Part shown: one piece after another, positions 54,867-64,000 of the stretch
Layout of the letters: the number at the start of each line of letters is the position of its first letter
How positions within the stretch are numbered: position 1 is the first letter of the stretch
Source: Okeanomitos corallinicola TIOX110
Lineage (GTDB): Bacteria; Cyanobacteriota; Cyanobacteriia; Cyanobacteriales; Nostocaceae
Assembly: GCF_038050375.1 (NCBI RefSeq)
Contig: NZ_CP150886.1
Location: 1-64,000 of the forward strand
Direction: 5' to 3'
DNA: 64,000 bases
The notes under the pieces: model-generated
Databases searched by the model: none
Told to the model about the DNA's origin: nothing
Seen by the model: only the letters and a program-made list of their open reading frames with translations
Program-made: the position numbers and the translations under genes

Positions 54867-55241
54867 ATGAAGTATTTAAAAATGGCTAAAAAATTGGTTT
54901 TTACAGTTCTAACTGGAATCATAGTCACAATTATAGGAATTAGTATTTTTTCCCATCCTGCAATATCACAACAGGTAGATTTTCGCGTTAATAACCTAGA
55001 ATCTGATGTACGTCGTTTAGAATTGCGGTTAAATCAAATAGAATTGTTAATCAATAAAAACTCCCAGATTCCAGTATCTAGAATTAACCGAACTCCTACT
55101 AAAAAACCAAATTTACAGAGGAACTTATCACAGGTAGAAAAAGATAAGATGTTTAACAGATTATCAACTTTATTTGTGGAATTAAAGCAGCAGGTAAATG
55201 GTTTAACAAATCGGGTTGTTAAATTGGAGTCGGGTAAGTAA
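54867..55241 (+). CDS. Hypothetical secreted coiled-coil protein
   Basis: From the ATG at 54867 (MKYLKMAKKLVFTVLTGIIV) it has 124 residues; an in-frame GTG at 54840 is an alternative. A signal peptide ending near PAISQQ is followed by heptad-like helices (FRVNNLESDVRRLELRLNQI, FVELKQQVNGLTNRVVKLES) on either side of a basic Pro/Thr linker. It is probably a small periplasmic oligomer of unknown role. A CTGCGTTAATCCGCGTTAAT-type repeat lies between it and the SDR gene. Confidence 0.65.
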   Translation: MKYLKMAKKLVFTVLTGIIVTIIGISIFSHPAISQQVDFRVNNLESDVRRLELRLNQIELLINKNSQIPVSRINRTPTKKPNLQRNLSQVEKDKMFNRLSTLFVELKQQVNGLTNRVVKLESGK

Positions 55242-55301
55242 GAATATATCTACATTTTTAGATTTTTACCTGCGAGACATAAATTGCAGCCAATATTTGT
55301 T

Positions 55302-55607
55302 TTATGTCGCAAGTGAAGAATAAGGAGTAATTTGATTTAAAATTTCTCCTAAACTTCTTTTAGCTTCCATAATTTCATAAGCATTTTCCAATCTTAAAAA
55401 ATATCCTTCCGAAAGTCTAAAATAGCGACAAAGACGCAAATCTATATCCGCAGTCATAGGAAGTTTACCTGTAATAATTCCTTGAATAGTAGGATGAGGT
55501 AAACCTAAATTATTAGCTAAAATATTTTCGCTGATGTCTAATTCATCTAAAAATTCATACTTTAAAATTTCACCAGCATGGGGATTATGCAGTAAGTTAT
55601 TTTCCAT
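55302..55607 (-). CDS. higA: HigA-type antitoxin
   Basis: The 101-residue protein is an XRE-type helix-turn-helix: LLHNPHAGEILKYEFLDELD, ISENILANNLGLPHPTIQGI, ITGKLPMTADIDLRLCRYF, which are standard HigA features. It lies 11 bp downstream of the HigB-type toxin on the same strand, the inverted (toxin first) gene order typical of higBA. Confidence 0.92.
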   Translation of the reverse strand: MENNLLHNPHAGEILKYEFLDELDISENILANNLGLPHPTIQGIITGKLPMTADIDLRLCRYFRLSEGYFLRLENAYEIMEAKRSLGEILNQITPYSSLAT

Positions 55608-55618
55608 GAGATTTTCTC

Positions 55619-55900
55619 CTAATGGTAATCCACTGTTTCTACATTATAAGCATTGCCATTTTCCCAAATAAAACAGATTCGCCATTGCTTTGTAATACGA
55701 ATACTGTATTGTCCTATTCTATCACCAGACAGAGCTTCTAAGCGATTTCCTGGAGGAATACGAAGATCATCTAAATTAGTTGATGCTTCCAATTGTCGCA
55801 ATTTGCGTAAAGCGCGTTCTTGGATATCTACTGGTAATTTTCGTGAACTTACACCCTGCCATATTTTTTCGGTTTCTTTACAAGCAAAGGAAACAATCAT
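55619..55900 (-). CDS. higB: HigB-type toxin (RelE/ParE superfamily)
   Basis: The 93-residue protein has the host-inhibition toxin signature: MIVSFACKETEKIWQGVSSR, ALRKLRQLEASTNLDDLRIP, PGNRLEALSGDRIGQYSIRI, QWRICFIWENGNAYNVETVD. It is a ribosome-dependent mRNA cleaver in characterised relatives. It is paired with the antitoxin immediately downstream. Confidence 0.93.
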   Translation of the reverse strand: MIVSFACKETEKIWQGVSSRKLPVDIQERALRKLRQLEASTNLDDLRIPPGNRLEALSGDRIGQYSIRITKQWRICFIWENGNAYNVETVDYH

Positions 55901-56009
55901 TACTTTTAATTATTTTGTCTCTGTGATGTATAGTTTTGTTATTATACTGGTTTCCTGATCATAATGTATTAAAATATAATTCAAATATTATACTTCCTTC
56001 TGTTCAAAT

Positions 56010-57653
56010 ATGAGCATTTACCCTGATTTCCAAGCACAAGGTTATCAAGTTATTAAAGAACTAGGGCGTAACAGAGAAGGTGGCAGAATTACTTGGTTAG
56101 CAACAAATATTAACACAGGGCAACAAGAAGTAATCAAACAATTTTGTTTTGCTCAAGCGGGTTCAAATTGGTCCGGTTTAGAAGCCCACGAACGAGAAAT
56201 ACAGGTACTTAAAGGATTAAAACATCCTTGTATTCCCAGTTATTTAAGTTCTTTTGAAACATCTGATGGTTTTTGTCTAGTTCAAGAATATATTGATGCT
56301 CCAAATTTAGCAGAACCTCGCAGTTTTTCACCAGAAGAAATTAAACAAATTGCAGTTAAAGTTTTAGAAATTCTGGTATATTTACAAAATCGGATTCCGT
56401 CGGTAATTCATCGAGATATTAAACCAGAAAACATTTTAGTAGATGAACAAATCAATGTTTATTTAATTGACTTTGGTTTTGCTCGTATTGGTAGTCAAGA
56501 AGTTGCTGGAAGTAGTGTATTTAAAGGAACTCCTGGTTTTATTCCCCCAGAGCAAATGTTTAAACCCACAGAGGCTACAGATTTGTATGCTTTGGGTGCA
56601 ACTTTGGTTTGTTTATTAACAGGAATTAAGTCAACAAAAATAGATCAATTGCAAGATGCAGATGACCCTTATTTAATTAAATTTCGGCATCTTTTACCCC
56701 GATTGAGTCTACGGTTTTTAGATTGGTTGGAAAAGATGGTACAACCGAAACAAAAAGAACGTTTCCCTAATGCAGAAGCAGCTTTAGAATCACTAAAGCC
56801 ACTTGATGTCATCCGTATTCCAATAGTTACTCTAAGTCAAACATTACTAGAATTTAAAGCACAGAAATTAGGGGAAAAAATAAACCAACCCATTACAATT
56901 AAAAACTCTGTACCAGATACTTTATTAGAAGGTAGATGGGAAGTTGCACCTCATCCTAGTGATCCTCCACATACTCCAGATTATCATGCTTGGATTTCGG
57001 TGACACCTGCCAAGTTCAAGCGCAATAATATTGAATTTCGTATTCAAATTGATACTAAGAATTTAATGGCACAGAAAGATTATAAACGTCAACTGATACT
57101 ATATAGTAATTCCTATCCAGAGAGTCATCTTTTAACAGTGAAGGTACAGACAGCAGATTTACCCATTGAGAATGTGGGACTGAGCTATTGGGGTTTAATA
57201 AGACTGTTTTCTGTAGGTGTTTTTACATCTATCGTTATGGTTTGGATTATAGGTTTTTTCATCAGCAATCCTTCTTCATTCTTAATATGGTTATTGGTCG
57301 TTATAGTGCTTATCTCTGTGTTGACGGGTGGTGTTATGACTATGAGTTTTATATCTTTAGTGTCTTTACTAATTTTAGCTCTTGTGTCTGTTGCCACATC
57401 TCAGAAATCTGCTGTTGTGGAAAAAAATGATTCTGCTGAAGACCCATTTACAATTATGCAGGTGCGACTTATTCTAGGATTTGGAGCTAGTGTAGGAGCA
57501 GGAATAATAATAGGCTTTCTCAATCCATTTATTTTATTGGCACTAACCGGAACAAGTTTATCTGCACTTTCTATGCTGCTTTATTCACCCCTAAAAAGAC
57601 GTAAGTTAATTGCTAAATATCGTAAGTCTGAGGAATCTTTAATCAAGCCCTGA
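56010..57653 (+). CDS. Membrane-anchored serine/threonine protein kinase
   Basis: The 547-residue protein has an N-terminal Hanks-type kinase (residues 10-265): VIKELGRNREGGRITWLA (nucleotide loop with diverged glycines), VIKQF (Lys43), IHRDIKPENIL (Asp136), LIDFGFARI (Asp154) and KGTPGFIPPEQ (activation segment). A soluble beta-rich region follows (about 290-390), then four to five membrane helices (about 394-530). It should be a membrane kinase sensing an unknown signal. It lies between two toxin-antitoxin modules. Confidence 0.92.
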   Translation: MSIYPDFQAQGYQVIKELGRNREGGRITWLATNINTGQQEVIKQFCFAQAGSNWSGLEAHEREIQVLKGLKHPCIPSYLSSFETSDGFCLVQEYIDAPNLAEPRSFSPEEIKQIAVKVLEILVYLQNRIPSVIHRDIKPENILVDEQINVYLIDFGFARIGSQEVAGSSVFKGTPGFIPPEQMFKPTEATDLYALGATLVCLLTGIKSTKIDQLQDADDPYLIKFRHLLPRLSLRFLDWLEKMVQPKQKERFPNAEAALESLKPLDVIRIPIVTLSQTLLEFKAQKLGEKINQPITIKNSVPDTLLEGRWEVAPHPSDPPHTPDYHAWISVTPAKFKRNNIEFRIQIDTKNLMAQKDYKRQLILYSNSYPESHLLTVKVQTADLPIENVGLSYWGLIRLFSVGVFTSIVMVWIIGFFISNPSSFLIWLLVVIVLISVLTGGVMTMSFISLVSLLILALVSVATSQKSAVVEKNDSAEDPFTIMQVRLILGFGASVGAGIIIGFLNPFILLALTGTSLSALSMLLYSPLKRRKLIAKYRKSEESLIKP

Positions 57654-57831
57654 AAATGTCAGAATCAGGATACCCAGGATTTAAGGATTTTCGGGATAAC
57701 GAGATTAAATATGTTTAATACTTACCAACAGCTTTAATAACCAACCCATTCAAAGCAATTACCAAAATTTAATTGACAAATATCACTAATCATAATTAAC
57801 ATCGAATTAGATGCTAATTAAATTTGCACTC

Positions 57832-58122
57832 ATGATTAACCTTGCCAAAGATATACATTCCCTCACCGAATTTAAGCGTAATACCACTGAATTTCTACAA
57901 CAGATTAAAAAAACAAAACACCCCTTAGTTCTCACTGTCAACGGAAAAGCCGAGTTAGTGGTTCAAGATGCAGAATCTTATCAAGAACTTTTAGAAGCTG
58001 CTGAATTAGTAGAAACTTTAAAAGGCATTAAACTGGGACTAGAACAAATGCAGCGTGGTGAAGGTAAAAAAGCCGAAGATTTCTTTAATGAATTGTTTAA
58101 TAAAATAGACAATCCCCAATGA
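57832..58122 (+). CDS. Phd/YefM-family antitoxin
   Basis: From the ATG at 57832 (MINLAKDIHSLTEFKRNTTE) it has 96 residues; an in-frame ATG lies at 57811. The sequence FKRNTTEFLQQIKKTKHPLVLTVNGKAEL is the Phd/YefM fold hallmark, and VVQDAESYQELLEAAE continues it. It overlaps the toxin by four bases (ATGA), so the two are translationally coupled. Confidence 0.9.
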   Translation: MINLAKDIHSLTEFKRNTTEFLQQIKKTKHPLVLTVNGKAELVVQDAESYQELLEAAELVETLKGIKLGLEQMQRGEGKKAEDFFNELFNKIDNPQ

Positions 58123-58442
58123 ATGAGAAATATCAAATCATCATCCAACCAGAAGCAAAAAAAGTAATAGAAGAAGCTTATTTCTGGTTTAGTGATATTT
58201 CTCCTCACAAAGCTAGAACATGGATAGAGGGATTATATAAATCTATATTATCCCTAGAAAAAATGCCTTATCGTTGTTCTTTAGCATTTGAAAATGAGTT
58301 TTTTGAACAAGAAATACGACAATTTATATATGGAAAGGGACGAAACGCCTATCGAATTATTTTCACCATTGTTGATGATAAAGTTGAGATTATTTTCGTG
58401 AGACACGCTGCTCAAAAACCGATGAGCGAGGAATCTGAATAA
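58119..58442 (+). CDS. RelE/ParE-family toxin
   Basis: The 107-residue protein has RelE/ParE-type features: IIIQPEAKKVIEEAYFWFSD, ARTWIEGLYKSILSLEKMPY, IRQFIYGKGRNAYRIIFTIV and VEIIFVRHAAQ. ParE-type (gyrase) and RelE-type (ribosome) targets cannot be told apart by eye. It is coupled to the Phd-type antitoxin. Confidence 0.9.
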   Translation: MNEKYQIIIQPEAKKVIEEAYFWFSDISPHKARTWIEGLYKSILSLEKMPYRCSLAFENEFFEQEIRQFIYGKGRNAYRIIFTIVDDKVEIIFVRHAAQKPMSEESE

Positions 58443-58561
58443 CTAATATAGATTGGGTTAAGTGATAGCACAACCTAACAAAAATCCTGCAAATCCTAGA
58501 CATCGTGATTCTGACAAAATGCTATAATCAAAAAATTACAACTTGCAGCCATATCAACATT

Positions 58562-59221
58562 ATGATCATCGCTCAAGAATTAGAAACTCAACAAAACATC
58601 TCCCCAAATGTAATTTTTCCCCCTGGTGATTTATATAGTGACGAACCTCCCGTGGAAACAGAACTACATCTAGAGCAAATTATGCTCTTAATCAAATGTA
58701 TTAAATGGTTATGGAAAGACAGAAAAGATTTCTATGCTGCTGGAAATCTCACCATTTACTATAGTCCTAATCAGAAAAAATCAGAATATTTCCGTGGTCC
58801 AGATTTCTTTGTTGTGTTAGGAACTGAACGCAAAACCCGTAAAAGTTGGGTAGTTTGGGAAGAAGAGGGTAAATATCCTAATTTCATTTTAGAAATTCTC
58901 TCCCCAAATACAGCAAATACAGATAGAGAATTTAAAAAACAACTTTATCAAGATACATTTAGAACACCGGATTATTTTTGGTTTGATCCTTATACATTAG
59001 AATTTGCAGGTTTTCATTTATTAGATGGGGAATATCAACCTCTAGAAGCTAATGAAAAAGGACATCTTTGGAGTCATCAATTAGGTTTATATTTAGGAAT
59101 ACATGAGGGTTTATTACGCTATTTTACATCAGAAGGAAAGCTAGTTCCTACACCTGAAGAAAGAGCAGAAAAATTAGCTGCAAAATTGCGAGAATTAAAT
59201 ATTGATCCAGATACAATTTAA
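58562..59221 (+). CDS. Uma2 family endonuclease-like protein
   Basis: From the ATG at 58562 (MIIAQELETQQNISPN) it has 219 residues; the frame extends upstream to 58505 without family similarity. It has the PD-(D/E)XK-type core of the Uma2/DUF820 family: FRGPDFFVVLGTE, ILEILSPNT and a conserved PFxW-type WFDPYTLEF. These proteins are abundant in cyanobacteria and their role is unclear. The C-terminus (PEERAEKLAAKLRELNIDP) carries the repeat typical of the family. Confidence 0.9.
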   Translation: MIIAQELETQQNISPNVIFPPGDLYSDEPPVETELHLEQIMLLIKCIKWLWKDRKDFYAAGNLTIYYSPNQKKSEYFRGPDFFVVLGTERKTRKSWVVWEEEGKYPNFILEILSPNTANTDREFKKQLYQDTFRTPDYFWFDPYTLEFAGFHLLDGEYQPLEANEKGHLWSHQLGLYLGIHEGLLRYFTSEGKLVPTPEERAEKLAAKLRELNIDPDTI

Positions 59222-59284
59222 AATGTAGATTGGTTGAAACGATAGTGTAACTGAAATATGGGTTTATTATTGAATAATGTTAAT

Positions 59285-59309
59285 GTTGGGTTTCGTTTCT
59301 CAACCCAAC
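59285..59309. repeat. Inverted repeat downstream of the Uma2 gene
   Basis: Arms GTTGGGTT (59285-59292) and AACCCAAC (59302-59309) around a 9-base loop. A second small palindrome (ACAGCAATGCTGT, near 59344-59356) follows. Both look like dispersed intergenic repeats between convergent genes. Confidence 0.55.
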
Positions 59310-59396
59310 CTACTAGATTAATGCTGATAAAAAAATAAGGATACAGCAATGCTGTACCCCTACAAATTAACGATTTATGGAAACAAAATCAAACCC

Positions 59397-61688
59397 TTAC
59401 TGCATCGCTTCCGCAGTCTTTTCTTTATCCAATTTGAGAATCAAAACTCCCAAAGGTGGTAAACATAAATCCAAGGAATAAGGACGATTATGTAAAGACC
59501 AATCCTCCGTCCATTTACCACCTAAATTGCCCATATTACTACCGCCATATTGACGTGCATCACTATTAAATAACTCGGTGTAAAAACCCTTTTCTGGTAC
59601 ACCAATGCGATAGTGAGAATGGGGTTGAGGAGTAAAATTACAAACTACAACCAAAAACTCATCAGAATCCTTAGCACGACGGACAAAAGAAACTACACTG
59701 TGACGGTTATCGCTGCAATCAATCCACTCAAAACCTTCCTGTGCAAAATCCTGAGTATACAAAGCAGGTTCAGAACGGTAAAGATGATTAATTGCTTTAA
59801 AAAATTCCTTTAACTGTTGATGAGGTTCAAACTCATGTAATTGCCATTCCAAATCAGACCACACATTCCACTCACTCCACTGGCCAAACTCCATACTCAT
59901 AAACATGGTTTTCTTGCCAGGGTGAGCAAACATATAAGTAAATAAATTCCTGATATTGGCGAGTTTCTGCCAAGTATCACCGGGCATTTTACCAATGATA
60001 TTGCTCTTACCATGTACAACCTCATCATGGGACAATGCCAACATGAAGTTTTCGCTGTGGTTGTACCACATACTAAAAGTAATATTGTTTTGATGGAACT
60101 GACGGAACCAAGGGTCCATGCTGAAATAATCCAACATATCGTGCATCCATCCCATGTTCCATTTCAGGTTAAATCCTAAACCACCTGTATAGGTAGGCCA
60201 AGATACCATCGGCCAGGAAGTAGATTCTTCCGCAATCGAAAGTACACCAGGAAAATAGGTAAATAAGCTGCTATTTACTTGACGTAAAAAATCAGCAGCT
60301 TCTAAATTTTCTCTACCACCGTACTGGTTAGGCAACCATTCCCCATCTTTACGGAAATAGTCGTTATAAAGCATAGAAGCTACAGCATCAACTCGAATAC
60401 CGTCAATGTGGTATTTATCAAACCAGAACAAGGCGTTAGCTACTAGGAAATTTCTAACTTCATTTCGGGAATAGTTAAATACTAAAGTTCCCCATTCCTT
60501 ATGTTCACCTTTGCGGGGGTCAGCGTGTTCATAAAGATGTGTACCATCAAAGAATGCTAAACCATGACCATCTTTGGGAAAATGTCCAGGAACCCAATCT
60601 ACTAATACACCAATACCATTTTCGTGACATTGGTCTACAAAATACATGAAATCTTCAGGACTACCAAACCGGGAAGTAGGAGCATAGTAACCGGTGACTT
60701 GATAACCCCAAGAACCATCAAAGGGATGCTCGGCAATAGGTAACAGTTCTATGTGGGTGTATCCCAATTCTTTGACATAGGGAATCAGTTTTGCGGCTAA
60801 TTCCCGATAGGTGAGGAAACGCGCACCTGGTTTTAATTCAGAAACAATGACTACTGGTTCGGTTTCGCCGTTGGGTAACTGCGCTGGTTCTTCACTAGCA
60901 GCGTGTAACCAAGAACCTAAATGAACTTCATAAACAGAAACTGGTTGGGTGAGGGGATCTGTATGTCTCCTGGTTTCCATCCAGTTTTCATCGTTCCATT
61001 TGTAGGTATCTAAATTGGTGACGATAGATGCTGTTTTGGGACGTGGTTCTTGCTGGAAACCGTAGGGATCTGATTTTTCGTAAATGTGGCCTGCAAAATT
61101 TTTGATTTCATATTTGTAATGTTCTCCCACACCCAATTCAGGAATAAATAATTCCCAAATACCAGTGTGTCCTTTCCGCATTTGGTGTTTACGTCCATCC
61201 CAGAGGTTGAAGTCTGCCAAAATAGAAACGTTACGAGCATTGGGGGCCCAAACGGCAAAATAAACACCTTTGACACCGTTTACTTCTGTCAGGTGCGCTC
61301 CCAGTTTTTCGTAAATGCGGTGATGATTGCCTTCTGCAAACAAATGTAAGTCAAAATCGGTTAAATGGGGAGAACGGAAGGCGTAAGGGTCATAAATGAC
61401 ACGCTCATGTTCCCCTTCTTTAATCCGTAATTGATAGTTACTTAGTTCTGCGGTTTCTATGGTGCATTCAAAAAAATGGGGATCATGCACCGTTGTCATC
61501 GGGTATTCTTTGCGTTCTTCTGGAACTACTACATAAGCTGCGCTGGCGTTTGGTAGGTAGGCTCGCACAGCCCAGACGTTTTTACCTTCCTGTTCTATTC
61601 GATGTGATCCTAGTACCTCAAAGGGATCGTGATGCTGATTCCAAACGATGCGGTTAACCTGTTCAGGGGCGATCGTGTTAATAGACAT
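59397..61688 (-). CDS. glgB: 1,4-alpha-glucan branching enzyme
   Basis: From the ATG at 61688 ([20 protein letters not shown]) it has 763 residues, the usual length. An N-terminal CBM48-like part ([14 protein letters not shown]) and a second CBM48 ([20 protein letters not shown]) precede a GH13 barrel with [24 protein letters not shown] (nucleophile Asp), [10 protein letters not shown] (acid Glu) and [11 protein letters not shown]. It introduces alpha-1,6 branches into glycogen. It is monocistronic; the neighbouring genes are unrelated. Confidence 0.96.
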   Translation of the reverse strand: MSINTIAPEQVNRIVWNQHHDPFEVLGSHRIEQEGKNVWAVRAYLPNASAAYVVVPEERKEYPMTTVHDPHFFECTIETAELSNYQLRIKEGEHERVIYDPYAFRSPHLTDFDLHLFAEGNHHRIYEKLGAHLTEVNGVKGVYFAVWAPNARNVSILADFNLWDGRKHQMRKGHTGIWELFIPELGVGEHYKYEIKNFAGHIYEKSDPYGFQQEPRPKTASIVTNLDTYKWNDENWMETRRHTDPLTQPVSVYEVHLGSWLHAASEEPAQLPNGETEPVVIVSELKPGARFLTYRELAAKLIPYVKELGYTHIELLPIAEHPFDGSWGYQVTGYYAPTSRFGSPEDFMYFVDQCHENGIGVLVDWVPGHFPKDGHGLAFFDGTHLYEHADPRKGEHKEWGTLVFNYSRNEVRNFLVANALFWFDKYHIDGIRVDAVASMLYNDYFRKDGEWLPNQYGGRENLEAADFLRQVNSSLFTYFPGVLSIAEESTSWPMVSWPTYTGGLGFNLKWNMGWMHDMLDYFSMDPWFRQFHQNNITFSMWYNHSENFMLALSHDEVVHGKSNIIGKMPGDTWQKLANIRNLFTYMFAHPGKKTMFMSMEFGQWSEWNVWSDLEWQLHEFEPHQQLKEFFKAINHLYRSEPALYTQDFAQEGFEWIDCSDNRHSVVSFVRRAKDSDEFLVVVCNFTPQPHSHYRIGVPEKGFYTELFNSDARQYGGSNMGNLGGKWTEDWSLHNRPYSLDLCLPPLGVLILKLDKEKTAEAMQ

Positions 61689-61863
61689 GAAGCTACCTAC
61701 GTACAATAAATTGACTAACTAAATTCAGTTTTTTATAACTATATATATTCTTTACATTTATTTGTACTTTTGTCGTCATGCTTATCCTACATCACTCTGT
61801 ATTTTGTTGGGGGAATAAAAAACTGGGGTATCACAGGAAGATGAATAACCTCATGGCCAATGA

Positions 61864-62178
61864 CTAAATCCCCAAAAATGGGAGAATCTGTAGTAGTGCT
61901 TTACGCATTCTGATCAAAAATATTTGATCCCGAACTTCAGTGCTGAGTTTTGGTGGAGGGCTAGTTTGTAGTTGTGTTTGTAGTTCTGCGTATTCAGCCG
62001 CAGTGAGGAGTTTTCCGTCTATGGGCGATCGCCCAACGGTAATAATTTCTGTCCGCAATATTTCCTCTGGAATATCCTCCATTGGTGGTATGGCGATCGC
62101 CTTTGTTCCCAAATAGCTACTAACCAATACTATAGCAGTGGTACTTATACTCAAAAAAATCAGTTTGACATATTTCAT
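61864..62178 (-). CDS. Hypothetical secreted protein
   Basis: A 104-residue protein with an N-terminal signal peptide (LIFLSISTTAIVLVSSYLG). The mature part contains IPEEILRTEIITVGRSPIDG and LTAAEYAELQTQLQT, which looks conserved-type and helical. I do not recognise a named family. It lies 17 bp downstream of the GST gene on the same strand and is likely co-transcribed. Confidence 0.65.
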   Translation of the reverse strand: MKYVKLIFLSISTTAIVLVSSYLGTKAIAIPPMEDIPEEILRTEIITVGRSPIDGKLLTAAEYAELQTQLQTSPPPKLSTEVRDQIFLIRMRKALLQILPFLGI

Positions 62179-62195
62179 TTTTGACTTTTGACTTG

Positions 62196-62864
62196 TTAGA
62201 GTCCCGGTGGTAATGGCTCACTACACAATTGATGAATCTGTCCAATCCGCTCAAATAACCAAGGACATTCCTGACGATACTTAGGGATAAGTGCTAAAGG
62301 ACTTAGTAAAGCCGCCGCAGTAATATCTACCACACTAAAACTTTCACCCACCAGATATTTACTTTTTTGCCAACGATTAGATAATTCTGCCAGGGCAGTT
62401 TCTAACCTATTCGTAGCTAATTCTACAGTAGCATCATTAATCCCGTATTGTTTCCTGACTATCCCAATTACCATCTGACTAGATAATGATGGATCAATTG
62501 CTTTACCTTCCCCAGCCCGAAAATGATAGTAAACAAACCTTGTGGCTGTACCAATACTTTCATCTAACCAGTCTTCTAACATTAACGCTTCAGTTTGTTG
62601 TGGTTGGTTAGTGAAAAATAATGAAGGTGCTGGTTGATAAGATTCTAAAAATTGGATGATTCTGCTAGAGTCACCAATTACCGCTGGTTGTCCGGCAATT
62701 TGTGGTAATAAAACAGGTAGAGTAGTTAACCCAGTTAATGGCTTTACTTTCAGAATATGTAAACCCGGAGTGAGATTTTCTACCTTGTAATTAATTCGCT
62801 TATAACCAAGTGCCAGTCGAGCTTTGCGACAATAATGAGATGTACTAAATTGTAGTAGCAACAT
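62196..62864 (-). CDS. Glutathione S-transferase family protein
   Basis: The 222-residue protein has a thioredoxin-fold N-terminus (LLQFSTSHYCRKARLALGYK, with a Ser/Cys-type active-site stretch), the glutathione-contact LPVLLPQIAGQPAVIGDSSR and a helical C-terminal domain (LSNRWQKSKYLVGESFSVVD). It is a soluble GST with unknown substrate; detoxification or thiol transfer is probable. Confidence 0.9.
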   Translation of the reverse strand: MLLLQFSTSHYCRKARLALGYKRINYKVENLTPGLHILKVKPLTGLTTLPVLLPQIAGQPAVIGDSSRIIQFLESYQPAPSLFFTNQPQQTEALMLEDWLDESIGTATRFVYYHFRAGEGKAIDPSLSSQMVIGIVRKQYGINDATVELATNRLETALAELSNRWQKSKYLVGESFSVVDITAAALLSPLALIPKYRQECPWLFERIGQIHQLCSEPLPPGL

Positions 62865-63176
62865 AAAGCTACTTAATAAATAAAGTATTTTTTCTAATTT
62901 CCACTACTGATTGCCATTAATGTATGGACATAGGAAAAAAGTAAAAACTAATTTTCTCATGTCCTACATGGGCAAAATCCTTTTGATAGAGGCATATTAG
63001 CCCCAGATAAATATTACTTAAAAGTGACTTTTACTAACTGTAAAGCTTTCAAGTTTTGGGGCTACCTGCCTACGGTATCATTTACTTGCGTTCAGACTAG
63101 AAGCACTATTGATTTTAGTTAATGCTTCTTTTACCTAACTGATCGAGATGTAGTTATGAGCAGCATCTCTAATTAA
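62865..63176. other. Intergenic region upstream of the GST gene
   Basis: About 310 bases. A long-range inverted repeat (TAGCCCCA at 62998-63005, TGGGGCTA at 63057-63064) encloses a 51-base loop, and a short hairpin GAGATG/CATCTC lies at 63145-63169 just beyond the stop of the lipoprotein gene. A small RNA is possible but unproven. Confidence 0.4.
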
Positions 63177-63374
63177 TTAGGGAGTCTCCGTGGGGGTCGC
63201 TTCAGGTGTGGTAGTAGTCGCAGGGGTAGCACCATCAGTTGGTTCACTAGCTGGAGTAGTGGTTGTACCAGCTGGTGTAGTTGTAGTATCAGATGGTTGA
63301 TTACCACTTTCGCAAGCGCCAAGCATGGTAGCCAAACTTAACATGAGAGCCAAACCAAAGATTTTTGTTTTCAT
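63177..63374 (-). CDS. Small Thr/Pro-rich lipoprotein
   Basis: A 65-residue protein with a signal peptide and lipobox (MLGAC, Cys20) followed by an almost pure Thr/Ala/Pro/Ser/Glu tail (SDTTTTPAGTTTTPASEP and on). It should be a lipid-anchored disordered peptide at the cell surface. No family is recognised. It precedes the 350-bp non-coding gap. Confidence 0.6.
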   Translation of the reverse strand: MKTKIFGLALMLSLATMLGACESGNQPSDTTTTPAGTTTTPASEPTDGATPATTTTPEATPTETP

Positions 63375-63722
63375 AACTCCTCTTTCACCAGTAAAGACAA
63401 TAAAAATATTGCGTCTGTTGAATACGATAGCTTATTTATTGATTTTTGTTAAATACCTGGATATTACAAAATTTAAACTCTGTTTGAAACTTTATAATTT
63501 TAAGTATTAAGTATTGCCTGAAACTGCGATAAATTATTGCAGTATTGGATATATATGATACTTGAATAGCCAATCTATTTAGTTACGTAGTTAATTGCCG
63601 GTAGCCTACATCTTATGTCATAGTGGATGCCAACAAAGGTTGAATAATCTGTATCATTCTGTGTTTTTACGAAACCTAGAAGTTTAACCTATCAAATACA
63701 ATATTTACCATTCAAAAAAATT
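63375..63722. other. AT-rich intergenic region, nothing recognised
   Basis: About 350 bases between divergent genes, presumably holding both promoters. I see no RNA, gene or clear repeat. Confidence 0.4.
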
Positions 63723-64000
63723 ATGTCCATGATCCGTAAATCTGCTGTTTCTACAAAAAGTTCTTGGTTTAAGAAAAATTCCGTTGCACCTTTGGCGCCA
63801 CAACGTTCCCAAGGTTTATCTACAAATAAACCAGATACTTTCACCCCATCTAATAAATCTCCAGTGGTTCGTCCCAGACGAAAACGTAATTCCACTGATC
63901 AGTTATCAAGTGCTGTGGTTAATCAAGCTGTCTTACCTAACTTGGGTCAAGATACTCATCCACCAGCAATCACCAACGCTCAACAAAAGTCCAGTGGTAG
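63723..64000 (+). CDS. Basic, Ser/Pro/Lys-rich protein (partial, runs off the right edge)
   Basis: The frame opens at an ATG at 63723 (a second in-frame ATG lies at 63729) and stays open to base 64000. The 92 residues seen begin MSMIRKSAVSTKSSWFKKNS and continue with TFTPSNKSPVVRPRRKRN. It has no signal peptide and looks like a disordered, positively charged N-terminal region of a larger protein. The minus-strand frame over the same bases is a less likely alternative. Confidence 0.55.
   Translation, partial: MSMIRKSAVSTKSSWFKKNSVAPLAPQRSQGLSTNKPDTFTPSNKSPVVRPRRKRNSTDQLSSAVVNQAVLPNLGQDTHPPAITNAQQKSSG

Noticed and set aside
63692-63895. 67-residue minus-strand frame at the right edge
   Set aside because: It is antisense to a longer frame open to the window end on the plus strand, whose composition looks more protein-like.

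Overview
The window looks like a chromosomal segment of a filamentous, probably heterocyst-forming cyanobacterium (Nostocales; Anabaena/Nostoc/Dolichospermum-like). The evidence is low-GC DNA with many GCGATCGC (HIP1) octamers, heptanucleotide tandem repeats of the kind known from heterocystous cyanobacteria, a dispersed palindrome built on GTTTAGCA-TGCTAAAC, many two-component proteins, and typical cyanobacterial families (DUF3386, lipid-A-disaccharide synthase-related protein, long HPF/LrtA, Uma2, CIA30-SDR fusion). No rRNA, CRISPR array, prophage or intact transposase was seen. One tRNA, tRNA-Gln(TTG), is present.

Layout. 1-3.6 kb (minus): an edge-truncated ComEA-like lipoprotein, a WD40 protein, and a probable operon of a Tat-exported two-domain multicopper oxidase and a ferric-reductase-like membrane protein, with a near-consensus promoter and a perfect palindrome as candidate operator. 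3.9-5.0 kb (+): a CaCA-type antiporter relative in which both signature glutamates are replaced. 5.1-9.8 kb (minus): a DUF1501/DUF1800/Spy-like secreted trio and an AAA ATPase. 10.5-15.9 kb: two-component genes around a 1.6-kb stretch with no intact gene. 15.9-20.1 kb: LpxB-like protein and Omp85. 20.2-21.5 kb is a plastic patch: tRNA-Gln, a doubly damaged PA14-M23 relic, a palindromic repeat and a YoeB-type toxin-antitoxin pair. 21.6-28.4 kb: two hypotheticals, SpoIID, a Wzc/BY-kinase-like polysaccharide protein, RNase Z.

28.5-35.9 kb, all on the minus strand, is the most interesting block. It holds two small double-glycine leader peptides whose predicted mature parts share a T-H-(F)-L-F-P-centred motif, a C39-peptidase ABC exporter (PCAT), a HlyD-type fusion protein, a degenerate kinase-like protein, a response regulator and a membrane histidine kinase. 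Together they look like a self-contained system that makes, trims, exports and possibly senses peptides. A 109-bp MITE-like inverted-repeat element lies inside its regulatory half.

36.4-41.3 kb: CobU and a glycosyltransferase/acetyltransferase cluster, probably exopolysaccharide. 41.4-45.3 kb: DUF2330 with an orphan RnfD-like protein that carries a heptamer repeat inside its coding region, and a fused amino-acid ABC binding protein/permease. 45.4-55.2 kb: housekeeping and stress genes (lipB, hpf/lrtA, peroxiredoxin, HugZ-like, hydrolase, SDR-CIA30 fusion). 55.3-59.2 kb: two more toxin-antitoxin modules flanking a membrane Ser/Thr kinase, and a Uma2 nuclease. 59.4-64 kb: glgB, a GST, small secreted proteins and an edge-truncated basic protein.
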